This document shows, piece after piece, positions 49,927 to 60,449 of a DNA stretch of 64,000 nucleotides (positions are counted from its first letter, which is position 1; each line of letters starts with the position of its first letter). This stretch comes from Aquatica leii. Taxonomy: Eukaryota > Arthropoda > Insecta > Coleoptera > Lampyridae. Location of the stretch: assembly GCA_035610365.1 (NCBI GenBank), contig CM069432.1:78186520-78250519 (forward strand), in the 5' to 3' direction. A program made the translations under genes and the position numbers. Under the pieces are notes generated by a model that ran no database searches, had not been told where the DNA came from, and saw only the letters and a program-made list of their open reading frames with translations.

Positions 49927-50669
49927 TCAATCTACCGATCGTAAATGAAGTCTGACTGTAATTTCTTCGCCTCTTAAATCGACCCGATTTCTATTTTGAT
50001 CCAATAAACGTACCGTCAAATTTCCGATTACTTTCATGACACCGGTAAATAAATAGGTTGCTGAGGCGATTCTATTATTTTAAATCCAGCTGGAACGTTT
50101 GGAAAAAAATGGTACAAAATATGCACTGGTTCTCCGTTATGATAAGAACCGTTTATTACATTACAATATATCTGTAATGCGTTAACTCGATTTATATTTA
50201 CGATGCTATCAGAAGTATGTTCAATGTTAGCAAGTAAAACCCTTTTCTTAAAACCTAATAAAGACCCGATGCTTTTATCTATAGTAAAATCGATTGTTGA
50301 GTTACTTTGTAGATGAATTTTTTGCGCGTTAGTGTTTCCTACGATGTTTACTGTCACTCTACCTTCCGTATCTTCCTTTACTCTACTTGCAATATAAGTC
50401 TTTAGGTCTTCAATATCGTATGTTCCTGTTTCAATTTTGACACTCCTTCGTTGCGGTACAGCTGTACTCTCGTTCGACTCGTCGTACACAAACAAATTAT
50501 TCTTTTCGTCTACGTTTGCGATGAAGTTAAACGTCTTGAAGTTTAGTAAACCCAATTCGTAATTTCTACTCTCGTCTAAATATATAGACGGATTAAAATC
50601 ACAACACAATTTCGTATTACTTCCAGTTAGTGTAAACCTGTTGTACAACGGTGGGTTTTCTTTTTCCAT
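49927..50669 (-). pseudogene. Polinton minor capsid (penton-like) protein, frameshifted
   Basis: The ATG at 50669 opens MEKENPPLYNRFTLTG. The frame holds DIEDLKTYI, IDKSIGSLLGFKKR and, near the end, ILYHFFPNVPAGFKIIE and QPIYLPV, which I recognise as the typical C-terminal region of Polinton single-jelly-roll minor capsid proteins. A single shift near 50034-50038 moves the last part (VRLLDQNRNRVDLRGEEITV) into another frame, ending at 49927. Length with the tail is about 246 residues, normal for the family. One indel stands between this and an intact gene. Confidence 0.8.
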
Positions 50670-50712
50670 TGCACATTTATTTTAAACTAATGGTTTCCAC
50701 TACGATGTAGTT

Positions 50713-51085
50713 CTATTTATCTATCAAAAACCGTAAACACAATTGTCCACAACTTATGTCTTTTACGTTTTGATATCTTTTATAATTGTAATTTATGTCA
50801 CTGTTTCTACCATCTGATGATAAATATTGTATAATTTCTAATGGTGGAGGTAAATCACCGAAACTATCAAAATAATGAATCTTATCGTTTACCTTTTTCT
50901 ATGCTACCCAATGGGTTCCTTCTCCATCCGCCTCATCTAGATTCACAATTCCTCTATCGTATTTTCTAATCTTACGTGCAAGCGTGTTTTGCATGAATAC
51001 TCCTCAAAAATTGGGAATTTCATATTTTTGAGCATACTTTTTTAATGAAACTTTAGTTAACGCTCGACGAGGCAATTTAATTAGT
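50713..51085 (-). pseudogene. Adenain-like protease of the second Polinton, two stops
   Basis: The - strand frame from about 51085 to 50713 shows LPRRALTKVSLKKYAQKYEI, the catalytic His in DGEGTHWVA (about 50915), the acidic residue in IHYFDSFGDLPPP (about 50870) and the catalytic Cys in DISCGQLCLRFL (about 50740). Two in-frame stops interrupt it: TGA at 51004-51006 (an Arg position) and TAG at 50899-50901 (an aromatic position). Too fragmented to show as one open frame. It lies between the pVI-like and penton-like genes, a usual Polinton order. Distinct in sequence from the protease at 1.5-1.9 kb. Confidence 0.85.
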
Positions 51086-51520
51086 TTTTTGAATAGTTAT
51101 ATATAAATAATCCACATCCGTTTTTATATGGTTTTATGTAAAATCCGCTGCCAACTGCCTTAGCTTCTATTCCACGATTATGTCGTTTTTCTTCTAATTT
51201 TTCTTTTGTGTCTTCCGCGTTGTTAACAGACTTGACTATCGCAGCAGCACCTCCTCCTAAAGAACCCAACGCTCCTAAGGCGGCAAACAATGGTATCAAA
51301 GAAAAAAAAACACCTTTTTTTAGGTAGACGTATCATCCTACTGCTTGGAGGTTTAATTTTTTTAGATTGCCTCTTTAATGTACCCTACGCCGCTTTAACA
51401 TTTTGCAATAAATTATTACTGCCAGAACGAGCTACTGCTTGTCGAGCTAGTCGAACAGCTGTAGCAAAACCTATGTTCCAGCACGTTTCGTTGACCTTCT
51501 GTTTTTAGATTTCTTACGTA
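51081..51520 (-). pseudogene. Glycine-rich pVI/pX-like Polinton virion protein
   Basis: The N-terminal part (LLQNVKAA, KIKPPSSRMI, about 51450-51335) is separated by a stop and a frameshift from the better preserved part (MIPLFAALGALGSLGGGAAA from 51299, then NAEDTKEKLEEKRHNRG, GSGFYIKPYKNGCGLFIY). The hydrophobic Gly/Ala segment followed by a coiled, charged segment and a GxGxYxKPYK tail is typical of a small adenovirus pVI/pX-like protein of adintoviruses. It may form one gene with the PLA2 domain upstream. Function inferred. Confidence 0.6.
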
Positions 51521-51524
51521 TTTT

Positions 51525-51906
51525 ACTTATTCCCATGCGGTTGTTTTAATTTTCATCATCGCCGCTACCCTGCCAGCAGCAACTTTTTCACCTATACTCG
51601 CGTCTTTACTACGTAAACGATCTTTTTCCGACTCGTACAACTCTTTGTCCGTTTCGTGACGTTTGTTTAAATCTCTATACGATCGATACGCAATGTCGTG
51701 TCTCTTGCAAGCTTTGTCTAGTTTATTGACTCCGAGGTCACCGCGCTCTAAACGCTTTTACAGTTTTGTTCCGGGACCGCAGGTATATGCAATTCCACCG
51801 GCAACTTATTGATCAATGTGTTTATAATTCAACGTCCGGTACGACCGCACTTCAGCTTTTTATTGCTTGTTGTCTTTGAAAATCGTTTTTTTAATCGTTT
51901 ACCCAT
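51525..51906 (-). pseudogene. Parvovirus-type PLA2-domain protein of Polinton, broken
   Basis: The ATG at 51906 opens MGKRLKKRF. After an early stop (near 51830), LPVELHIP leads, across a shift, to the calcium loop YTCGPGTKL (about 51795-51769), a stop, KRLERGDLGVNKLDKACKR and the catalytic HD pair in RHDIAYRSYRDL (about 51705). A Lys-rich stretch and KDASIGEKVAA follow. This is the phospholipase A2 fold found in parvovirus VP1 and in many Polintons, thought to open membranes during entry. At least three lesions make this copy inactive. Region 51525-51560 leads into the pVI-like part. Confidence 0.75.
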
Positions 51907-51959
51907 GCGTAAATAGATATCTTTCCTCTACGACATGTGTACACCTTTGCCGTCAAACA

Positions 51960-52320
51960 CTAAATGAATGAGCTTTCTTTATCGTTTCTACATTATATAT
52001 TTCATCATTATTCGTTTCATTGCAAGAAACGTTTCTCGTAAATTTCCAATCTGTGATCTCCTTTCAAAACGAAAGCAATATTTACTTCCGCTTCTTTTAT
52101 CCTTCTTTCAAATCGACAGCCGTTGCCATCCAATTACCAACTCTTGCTTGTCGATGGGTAAATTTCTATGTTACCAAATATTTTACTTGGCATATATCAT
52201 TAAACTTTTCAAGATTCATAATTTTAACTGTCACCAGCGCGCGTCGACAAATAAATACAGTTTCATTTTCAACATACCTTATAAATTATTAAGCGTTACA
52301 AACAGGTACCTACATTACAT
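51960..52320 (-). pseudogene. Unidentified Polinton gene remnant
   Basis: The - strand holds broken frames such as RALVTVKIMNLEKFNDICQV (about 52255-52195) and RQARVGNWMATAVDLKEG (about 52165-52105) with stops between. Composition is protein-like and the + strand frames here are shadows. No family recognised. Confidence 0.35.
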
Positions 52321-52429
52321 TTCTTTGGAAATTACTTAAACTACAATTTCATATCTATATTATCATACACTATCTATTTTCTTATAATAACCTAATTGCT
52401 TACATTACATTATTTTACATACATATTTA

Positions 52430-53274
52430 AATATACTCTTCCCTGTATTCTTCGTCTGAATTATTTTCTAAGTCGTCTACAAGTGATGACTGTGATGATA
52501 CTGAAGATTCCGGTAATATGTAGTCTAGCGTTTCTTACAACATCACGGTATCTGCATAGTAAACTTCTTCTGCATCCATTTCAAATCTTCGACGCAAATT
52601 TTCTAATTCCGAAACCCACTCGTGTCGTATTACGCAATCATCCATTTGGAAAACGCCATCTACATACTAGAATTCATGTTTACCGTCCCCATATGTTTCG
52701 AACATTATTGATAATGGATGATCTGCGCCCATGTACCATTCGTACGTTAAAATGTTGCACAAACGTCGCTCCTTGAGACACCCTAGCAATATCGAACTCG
52801 TCCAAAAACAATATTCTATTCATAATATTATAATGCATTGTTTCTTCTCCTCTTTTTCATTAACTTATGATCTAAAACCTCTAATCGTCTTACTACCTAT
52901 AGTAAATGATTACCCCCCATCATTATTAATTCTTTATTTAATGGCTTTAATTACGCTCTTACGTGTTCACGCAAATCGATATCTAATAATATTTTATCCA
53001 TACCAAAAATTAGCAACTCCTTTGTAATGCAAGAATATTCAGACACAAAAATTTTCGAAACAATTCTTATTATACCTTCTTTTACGTCGCCACCTTTCAA
53101 CGCTAACGTATCTAGTACGCTATCGTAATAATGTTTGTATTCCAACCTTTTTAATAATTCTAATCGGGTCATAATTAAATCGCATAATTTCCACATTTCG
53201 TGAACTAAATCGTAAGCCAAGTAAATTGTCTCTTCTGCGCGTTGCATTTTCAATACTTTTTTTGCTTTATCCAT
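52430..53274 (-). pseudogene. Unidentified Polinton gene with acidic C-terminus, broken
   Basis: The intact first part (53274-52951) starts MDKAKKVLKMQRAEETIYLA and is helical, with no known motif. The frame then continues through shifts into EWYMGADHPLSIMFETYGDG (about 52742-52680), DGVFQMDDCVIRHEWVSELE (about 52662-52600) and an acidic Ser-rich tail (SSVSSQSSLVDDLENNSDEE, about 52510-52450). Stops lie near 52665 and 52540. It could be one gene or two. It occupies the upstream part of the virion gene block; function unknown. Confidence 0.45.
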
Positions 53275-53305
53275 CTATTCCGTTGTTATTTTTACACCAC
53301 AAACT

Positions 53306-53770
53306 TCATGGTACAAAGGAGTAGTTATTTGTTATAATACTTCTATAGCACACCAACGTATTCCACTCAATTTCTATTAACGTGATGCATTGTCTTTTTC
53401 CTATCAATTCTACTACAGGATTGAATTGTAATTCTGCACGTAACCCTACTGATATCCATTTAGTTTGACTTTTGTTTAATGCAAACGTGGATTGCGCATA
53501 TAGCCGGGCGTTACTACTCTTTCCAACGTATTGACTATTGCTTAACGCCAGCGAGTTTTCCGTATACAATCGAACGTCACTACACTTTGGATCATTTGCA
53601 TTTACATTGTTACCTATTTCGCTAGTACTTGTCATATATGCCACCGGATCGTTATTTGATAGCATACTATCCCATTCCACGGCAGGCACAAAATTCATAA
53701 GGTCCTGAACCGTATTTTCCAGTTCGGCTAATAAATCATTACCGTTACGTACATCAGAACTCGCAGACAT
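53306..53770 (-). CDS. Uncharacterised Polinton protein
   Basis: An intact 154-residue frame starting MSASSDVRNGNDLLAELENT. Two near-repeats (SDVRLYTENSLALSNSQYVG and NARLYAQSTFALNKSQTKW) lie in the middle, and the end (GLRAELQFNPVVELIGKRQC then LIEIEWNTL) recalls a small family found in adintovirus-like loci of insects, without known function. It is the first gene of the - strand block; 32 bases separate it from the next start. No signal peptide. Confidence 0.55.
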   Translation of the reverse strand: MSASSDVRNGNDLLAELENTVQDLMNFVPAVEWDSMLSNNDPVAYMTSTSEIGNNVNANDPKCSDVRLYTENSLALSNSQYVGKSSNARLYAQSTFALNKSQTKWISVGLRAELQFNPVVELIGKRQCITLIEIEWNTLVCYRSIITNNYSFVP

Positions 53771-54109
53771 ACCTGTTGAATTTCTTAGAACATTTTTCGT
53801 TTTACATTATCTTGGTATCAACTTTTCCCTCTTACCACCCATACATACGTTATTTCGTTTTGAAGATACTTTTGTTTGTCCTTGAGGCTTGCTTGCCACT
53901 ATTTTATATTGATATAATTTAATTAATTCTACAAAAAGTTTACTTATACTTACTCATTCGTTCTTGATGATCCAACAGTTCACTTGTACAACTTTATTCA
54001 ACGTCACTGTAGTTTCGCCAACTACTAATACTAGTTTACTGATTACCAAGACGTTATTTTACGATCTTTATAGCAACCACAAAAATGTTAAAAAAATAAA
54101 ATGTAATAA

Positions 54110-54835
54110 GTATGTAAGTAAGTAAAAACAAGTTTGAACGCTATGTCAATGACCAAAGTTTGACTGGTGCAAATGTGCTCAAGTCACTTTGAAGTCAAAC
54201 GTATTTTTATTACCTCCAGTGACATTTACAATTGTACAAGGTAAATAGCATTTGTAATAACTTTTGCACATTTTATCCAATTAAACCGCATCGATAATAA
54301 ATATAATGTATAAATCAAGTTAAACAGAAAACAAGTTTTAATATGTTATCGTCTGGTGTTTGACCTCACTACATATGCAAATGTGCACAAGTCACCTTGA
54401 AGTTCAACGTAGGTGAATAACATTTGTAATAACTTTTGTACATTTCATCCAATTAAACAGCATCGATAATAAATATAATGTAAAATCCAAGTCAAACAGA
54501 AAACAAGTTTTAATAATATCTTAACGTCTGGTGCTTGACCTTACTAGAACATAAAAATGTGTACAAGTCACCTTGAAGTTCAACGTAGGTGAATAACATT
54601 TGTAATAACTTTTCTACATTTTATGCAATTAAACCGCATTGATAATAAATATAATGTAAATACCAAGTTAAACAGAAAACAAATTTTAACAATATCTTAA
54701 CGTCTGGTGCTTGACTTCGCTACAACATGCAAATGTGCACAAGTCACCTTGAAGTTCAACGTAGGTGAATAACATTTGTAATAACTTCTGTACATTTGAT
54801 ACAATTAAACTGCATTGATACTTATGTATCAGTAT
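54110..54835. repeat. Tandem array, four units of about 175 bp
   Basis: The word CATTTGTAATAACTT recurs at 54249, 54421, 54597 and 54773, giving steps of 172, 176 and 176 bp; whole units are about 90 % alike and include AATTAAACCGCATCGATAAT, AACAGAAAACAA and CACAAGTCACCTTGAAGTTC. Satellite-like. It lies just upstream of the Polinton block. Confidence 0.9.
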
Positions 54836-54889
54836 TGCGATGGACGTCGTAGAATTAACATGATAGTGTAGTGGTAGCTCATTAAAGTT

Positions 54890-55310
54890 ATTTATATTTA
54901 CTCTTGCAACAATAACAACTGTCTACAACGGTCATCTAGAAATCAATTGCAATTCTAATTACCTCTTATAACAATAACAAAGGTGTGCGAGAGTCAGTTT
55001 GAAAACAGTTGCATTTCTAATTACCTCCTGTAACAGTTACAATCGTGTGTACTTTGTGTGAAACAGTCACCTAAAATCAATTACATTTCCAATTACCTCC
55101 TGCAACAATTACAATTGTGCAGACATTACCTTCATTCGACATTGTTAGATTCGAACTTTGCGTGTAACAGACACCTTGAAATTAATTGCATTTCTAATTA
55201 CCTCCTGCAACAATAATAATTGTGCGACGTTACTCTCATTCCAGATTCTTAGAACCTCAGTAACAGCAATGCAACTTAGAACCTTAGTCACAGCAATGCA
55301 ACCTTCGCAT
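54890..55310. repeat. Second array of TTCTAATTACCTCCTGCAAC units
   Basis: TTCTAATTACCTC-like words occur at about 54952, 55015, 55086 and 55192, each followed by a CAACAATTACAATTGTG-like stretch; spacing is irregular (63-106 bp). A short duplication (AGAACCT..AGTNACAGCAATGCAAC) closes the array near 55252-55302. Related words (ATTACCTCCAGTGACA near 54210) link it to the first array. Confidence 0.7.
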
Positions 55311-55316
55311 CTATTT

Positions 55317-55388
55317 CCGATTCTCCAACCTCCTCCTGAAACAACGTTAAGGTCGCAGCGTTGTTTTAGGAGGAGGTTGGAGAATCGG
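55317..55388. repeat. Palindrome with 30-bp arms
   Basis: The arms 55317-55346 and 55359-55388 are inverted copies with one mismatch around a 12-base centre. The right arm is the 3' edge of the BEL/Pao integrase remnant; the left arm is the same piece inverted, at the border with the tandem array. Confidence 0.9.
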
Positions 55389-56830
55389 CAAATACCTATT
55401 ACTGTTGATGACTTCTTTTTTCAAGAATTTACTAGCACCGACAAAACCATTGTCGCTGTACATATGAGCACATCGACCACTTCTTGCGGCAAACCTTCGA
55501 AATGCTGTTAAGAATGCGTCCTTATTCATATCGCTTACGACGATAAAAATGGCTAAGTAACCTTTGTAGGATTTATACCCTTTTCCATTGTTTGCTTTTA
55601 TCTGGATGGGCCCGGCATAGTCCACTGCGAAATAAAGAAATGTTGTTGATGGTGTAACTCTGCGGGCGGGCAAGTCTCCTATAATTTGATTTGTTGTATG
55701 GGGGTTCTAACGAATGCATTTGATACATTTGTTGGTGATAAAACAAACTGTTTTCTTTCCATTAATTATCCAAAATTTTCTTCGAACGTAGGCTAGGGTA
55801 GCTTGATTTCCTCCATGTAGTGTTTGTAGATAGGCATCCTGGACTATCAGTTGTGATAAGTGGCTGTGAGACGGCAGCACAATTGGGTGCTCTTGTTCAT
55901 ATGGGAGTGAAAATTTTTTTAATCTTTCCCCACTCGAATATTGTCATTATTGTCGATGAATGGATCCAGGTTTAAGATGTTGTCTTTTTATCTTAAACCG
56001 TTTTATCAATTGCAGTGTACCGAATTCTCTGTACATTATTCCTTGATAAATTTTTTTAACCAGTTGTAGTAGTGTGGCATCGAATTCTTGAACCAATAGA
56101 CGTCCAGTTTGCTTTGGCCGTTTTTTAGCGTGGTTGATGAATCTTCTGCAATAGGACATAACTCGGACCATTCTTGTTAACAAAGAAAATTTATTGATAA
56201 TTGGATTGTACGGCAACATTGTGATAGAGCTTGATTTCTTTTTTTGTTTAGAACGACTGAACTTGTTAGGGCTATTGGATTTCGTTTATAAGCTATTTTG
56301 GACCATTTCACCAGAGAGAACAGTTTTTTGCCTCTCTATAACAATTCCTCGGAATATTATATCCGCCGGGTTTTATTCTGAAAGTACGTGTCGCCAAAAT
56401 TGAGAGGGTAATAGGTTGTTTATTTCTGCGACTCGATTGGCTAAAAATATTTTCCATCTGGATGATGTTTCTTTGATCCAAGCTAAAGCTATCATTAAGT
56501 CGGTCCATGCAAAGACTGATGTTTTCTAAATCTCCAAGGCAGTGATGGTCCTCTTCATTAATTTGGCACGTAAAACCGCGGCACTCAACTCAAGTCTTGG
56601 GATTGTTGTTTTTGCTCTAGTTGGGGCAACCTTAGATTTTGCTGTTAGGAGTGTGATGGTAACTTCTTCTGTACTGTTGGTGGTTCTAGTATATATTCCA
56701 TGTAGTTGCATATCCATCACATTGCTGTACTTTATTCAACGTGGTATACTAATGTCTTCTATAAATTTGAGTTGGTCGTTGAAGCAGATCCACTCCACTT
56801 AATATTTTCAGGAACAGGTTGGTCCCATTC
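55347..56830 (-). pseudogene. BEL/Pao retrotransposon remnant: RNase H and integrase
   Basis: On the - strand, first an RNase H region (MMDMQLHGIY, LLTAKSKVAPTRAKTTIPRL, LELSAAVLRAKLMKR, FAWTDLMIALAWIKETSSRW, NRVAEINNLLPSQFWRHV, NPADI; about 56720-56330). Then the integrase zinc-binding part (YLQTLHGGNQATLAYVRRKF, about 55840-55780, and ITNKCIKC) and the catalytic core (VTPSTTFLYFAVDYAGPIQI with its Asp, YKGYLAIFIVV and HMYSDNG with the second Asp, about 55650-55450). These blocks in this order are typical of BEL/Pao pol. Stops and shifts occur throughout, and the core is cut off at the palindrome before the Glu. Reverse transcriptase, gag and LTRs are not seen. Confidence 0.85.
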
Positions 56831-56949
56831 TTAATCTGCTACCCAGAGTTCTTGGATTAATAATTTGGCCTTTATTGTCACAAAAGCCAAACATCACAAT
56901 AGGTCAAAACGTTTAGCAATTTGTGATAATATGGTCCGTTTTGAAACAC

Positions 56950-57510
56950 TGTGATAGTGAGTTATGCGTTGAAATGTGGTAATGACAACACGATAGTTGC
57001 TAGTTGCGATAGATTTTTAAATTTAAACGTATTTTTAAAATCCTTATATTCTGAAGTTTTTTCCCACATTTTATCTATAGGTAAGCTTTTCAACGCATCG
57101 ATTTCATCAGTATCAAATGAAAGTGCAGAATTTTCCATTCAAAGTGTTTTTATGTTTTTTATATAAAAGCGGCAAATCTATTAACTTATTTCTATTTTTA
57201 TCGAAAGCCACTTCTAAAGATAAAAATTCAAATTCTGTAAATATACCTGAAAGTGGAAGTCTATTTATGTTCTCTATTGCTAACGTTGACTAAAAATCTA
57301 ATATTTTCACACGTACTTCATTTTGTTCTTGTGGATTTAAATTATTAAGCATAAAATCTTTACATTCAGAACCAACAAAAAATTGATGTAAAGGCAAGTA
57401 ATTGTGTAGATGAATTAAAAACATATTAATGTTATCAGCCTCTAATAAATTTGGTTTTATAAAATTTTGCAGAAAACTACAAATTAACTTTTTAGAATTG
57501 TTACTCAAAA
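56950..57510 (-). pseudogene. hAT transposase C-terminal relic
   Basis: On the - strand, an N-terminal piece (57508-57290; FIKPNLLEADNINMFLIHLH, LNPQEQNEV) is followed by IDALKSLPIDKMWEKTSEY (about 57100-57040) and NLSQLATIVLSLPHFNA (about 57010-56960), which parallels the LxxLxPHSNADAER start of the hAT dimerisation block. The rest of the block is missing and stops interrupt the frame. A third hAT lineage in the window. Confidence 0.6.
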
Positions 57511-57519
57511 TGTGTATTA

Positions 57520-58600
57520 AAATAATATAAGATTGAAATTTTAGAGAATATTTGAGAAATAGTAAATATGCTTTAGTTTTTTAAAGATTTTTTTAGGGTA
57601 AATGTTGTATTTATTTGGTACAATTTAAATACAAGTTTTTGAACTTGAGCTAAGTTCTTCGCCAGGCAGTACAAATTAAACTAATTTGACAATTGTAAAA
57701 TTAAGGTAACTAAAAAGCAATAACTCGTAAGGGAACTAGACAATTGACGCAAGTTTATTAGCTTCAGCATTTAGCTAATAAAGTAACAGTATTTTTAAGC
57801 CCGCACTTCAATCATTTTTGTAGTGCCTCTTGTTCGATGAAATTTAATTTATCCTAACGTTTAACCCTTAATTTAATTTTTTATTTATACCTAGTAGTTT
57901 GTACTAATTGTATATTAACCTTAGGATAATATAAATTAATGTACTAAAAACTACTACTATTAATCTAATAAATTAGTATAAAAGAATTAACAATGAAACG
58001 AATATTGATAAAAGGTAAAGGCTTAGGAAATACGATAATGAACACAGAAACGAGAGCAAGTTGAGAATTAAGTAATATTGGAGGTTATGTAGTCCTGAAG
58101 CACCGCGAATACAAAATCATAACAAAGCGACGTATGGCGTAACTAAGTTGAATTGTCGTGGTTTGCATCCTTATCGTAAATTCGAAATTAAAAGAATTGT
58201 GTGTTTTTTTACATTGAAATTTCTTTCTAACACAAAAATAGAAGCTTCGTGGTTAACATTTCACTTATTTCGTTATAATAACTCCACAAATATAAAGCAA
58301 ACTTACACCTTTTTATTATAAACCCTAACAACGTGGCGATAAGGGTCAATTTCTCGACGTCAAAATGTGAGTTGTCCAAAATTTTAAATTTTCCAGACAA
58401 TTTTGACGTCATCACTAATGGGGTCTATTAATATAATTTTTCCTGTGATTCACTAATAACGAGTGATTTTTACTTTTTCTTTTAAACGTTATAAATCCGT
58501 AACATTATTTTTACACCATAATGATTAATGAATCATGTGAAAACAGTAAACGTATAAAACAGTAAAATCTATTATTTATTTCAAATCCACAAATCCAATG
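57520..58600. other. AT-rich stretch, nothing recognised
   Basis: No supported reading frame or repeat; the 62-codon - strand frame at 58227-58415 has no family resemblance. Confidence 0.4.
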
Positions 58601-58609
58601 TAACGAATC

Positions 58610-59275
58610 ATACGAATTACTGTTGACTTCTTTTTTTTATGTTTGCTGGTCTGTCGAACTTGAAGTAAAGGCCGAGGACAAACATTAAATTTAAATTCTA
58701 AATGTGTCAACAATAATTAGCTATCATTTTTAATGTTTTGTAACACCGTTATTATGAAACAAAAACGATAAGTCGTCCCTTACAAATAAATATTATCGAT
58801 AAACTAAGAAAATCCACTATAAAGTTTGTGATATGTGATAAGAAATGTTCATTCCAGCATCTGTATTTTACACACACGTGTTGCGAAGATAATGATAGAT
58901 GACGTAAGTCACGTAAGCAATGTAAGCATTGCACTCCAAGATAATTGCACTGAGTAGGCGACCCGGCTGAAGACCGTACGAAAGCATTAAAACATATACT
59001 TATCTTCTTTTCTTACTAGCATAAAATTGTATTATGTGTGTCTCACTCTTGACTACAATAACTATCATCGTAATATAATGTAAATGCGAGCATAAGTACG
59101 TGCCAGCCTCGGGTAAATTCGCAAGTTTTTGTATCTGTTGCGTTTAAATTGACAATTATTTAAACACTGAAAATTTTATTTATACGCAAATTTTCTGTAA
59201 TTGTAAAACAAATAAAATACCTTTCTTATTCATATTTGGAGGGTCATTGTACAAATGACCTAATAGAGAAAAGGA
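58610..59275. mobile_element. Second copy of the 766-bp hAT family, ends decayed
   Basis: Aligns by eye with 45600-46100: shared blocks include ATTATGAAACAAAAACGATA, GTGATATGTGATAAGAAATG, the CAGCATCTGT...ACACACA segment, a GACCG..AAGC motif and GGAGGGTCATTG..CAAATG. The left terminal repeat is not recognisable and the right one is lost after ctaatagagaa. A short insertion separates some blocks. Confidence 0.8.
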
Positions 59276-59729
59276 AGTTACAACAATTAAATAAGCACAA
59301 AAAGAAGGCATCAAGTTTCGAGTATAATTAGTAACGACGCTGAAAAAACGAAGGCAATAGTATTCCCGTTAAGACTGCTAAATTAAACGTAGGTTGAATA
59401 CTACTATCATATACAAAAATTAAATACAGTAAATTTTAATGCACTTTATGAGATTATGAGAAGTATAAAGTTGTGCTTTTTTGATAATTTTTACGATCTA
59501 TTTAATGTATTTGGAATTTGTTTTTATGTGTTATGAACTAAGTTTGAAAAATAATACTAGTCAACATCCAAATTAATTATATATAAAAACCAACATATTT
59601 TAATAATGAAACTGATCGACAGGAATTTTGTTAAATAAATAATTGTAGCTGTTTATTAGGCATTTTACTATGCTAAAAACAAATATAATCATATGTAATA
59701 TCATAAGTGTATGTAAAATTATCGATAAT

Positions 59730-59832
59730 GAGACACCTTATTGACGGAAACGAAAAATGTGTTGCCTAGTAATCACCCGAGCGTGAGATTACGTTTTGGC
59801 AACACATTTTGAGTTCTGTCCAAGTGTCGAAT
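59730..59832. repeat. Small MITE-like hairpin
   Basis: AAATGTGTTGCC (59755-59766) is inverted at 59798-59809, with a nested GTAATC/GATTAC pair inside and partial outer pairing (GACACCTTATTGACGGAA with ttctgtccaagtgtc). Total about 100 bp. Confidence 0.65.
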
Positions 59833-60449
59833 ATTAGATAATTTTTAAAGACGAATGAAAATCAAATGATTATTACTCGAAAAAAACAAAAATTTATTAT
59901 TTGTCATAATAATTATTAGTGACGTTACAAAATAAGTCGAGCCAAAACGTGACATGACATGGTTTATGAATTTTTGAATTTAGAGCGTTTTCATGTTTAC
60001 TTATCAACAGGCATACCTATCGCTGTAATTATATCTCTTCCGGTTGTGTTATCGTTTATTAATGCTCGTTTAATTGAAAAATGTGATTGAAATGGTGTAA
60101 TATGATTGGTTAATTTTAAATGAGGGTAATAATCACCAAAATTACCCACCGAGCTTAGTTTTTTAAATTTTATATATAATAAAAAATATATACATTTCAT
60201 AGACAGCAAATTGTCTTGTTTAATGTAACTCTATTTGTTTACGGTTTTTAAACGCAGGCAGTCGCCAACGATAATATAGATTTCAATCAAGATATCAAAT
60301 ACTAGCCGGACCTGTCGGTACAAGTCTATCGACCTTACTTGAACGACTTCAGTCTAGTTTAGATTTGAGTGTTGAGGTGTTTATACTAATTTATAGTGAA
60401 TTGCTTGTCTTTACCTTGTGTGTAAGTGTTTAATTTTCTACGAACAGAT

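Noticed and set aside
51968-53027. + strand frames of 90-126 codons
   Set aside because: They lie opposite recognisable - strand Polinton remnants, and their composition is hydrophobic and unstructured.
54110-55310. CRISPR-like array
   Set aside because: Units are adjacent 175-bp repeats without unique spacers, in eukaryotic DNA.
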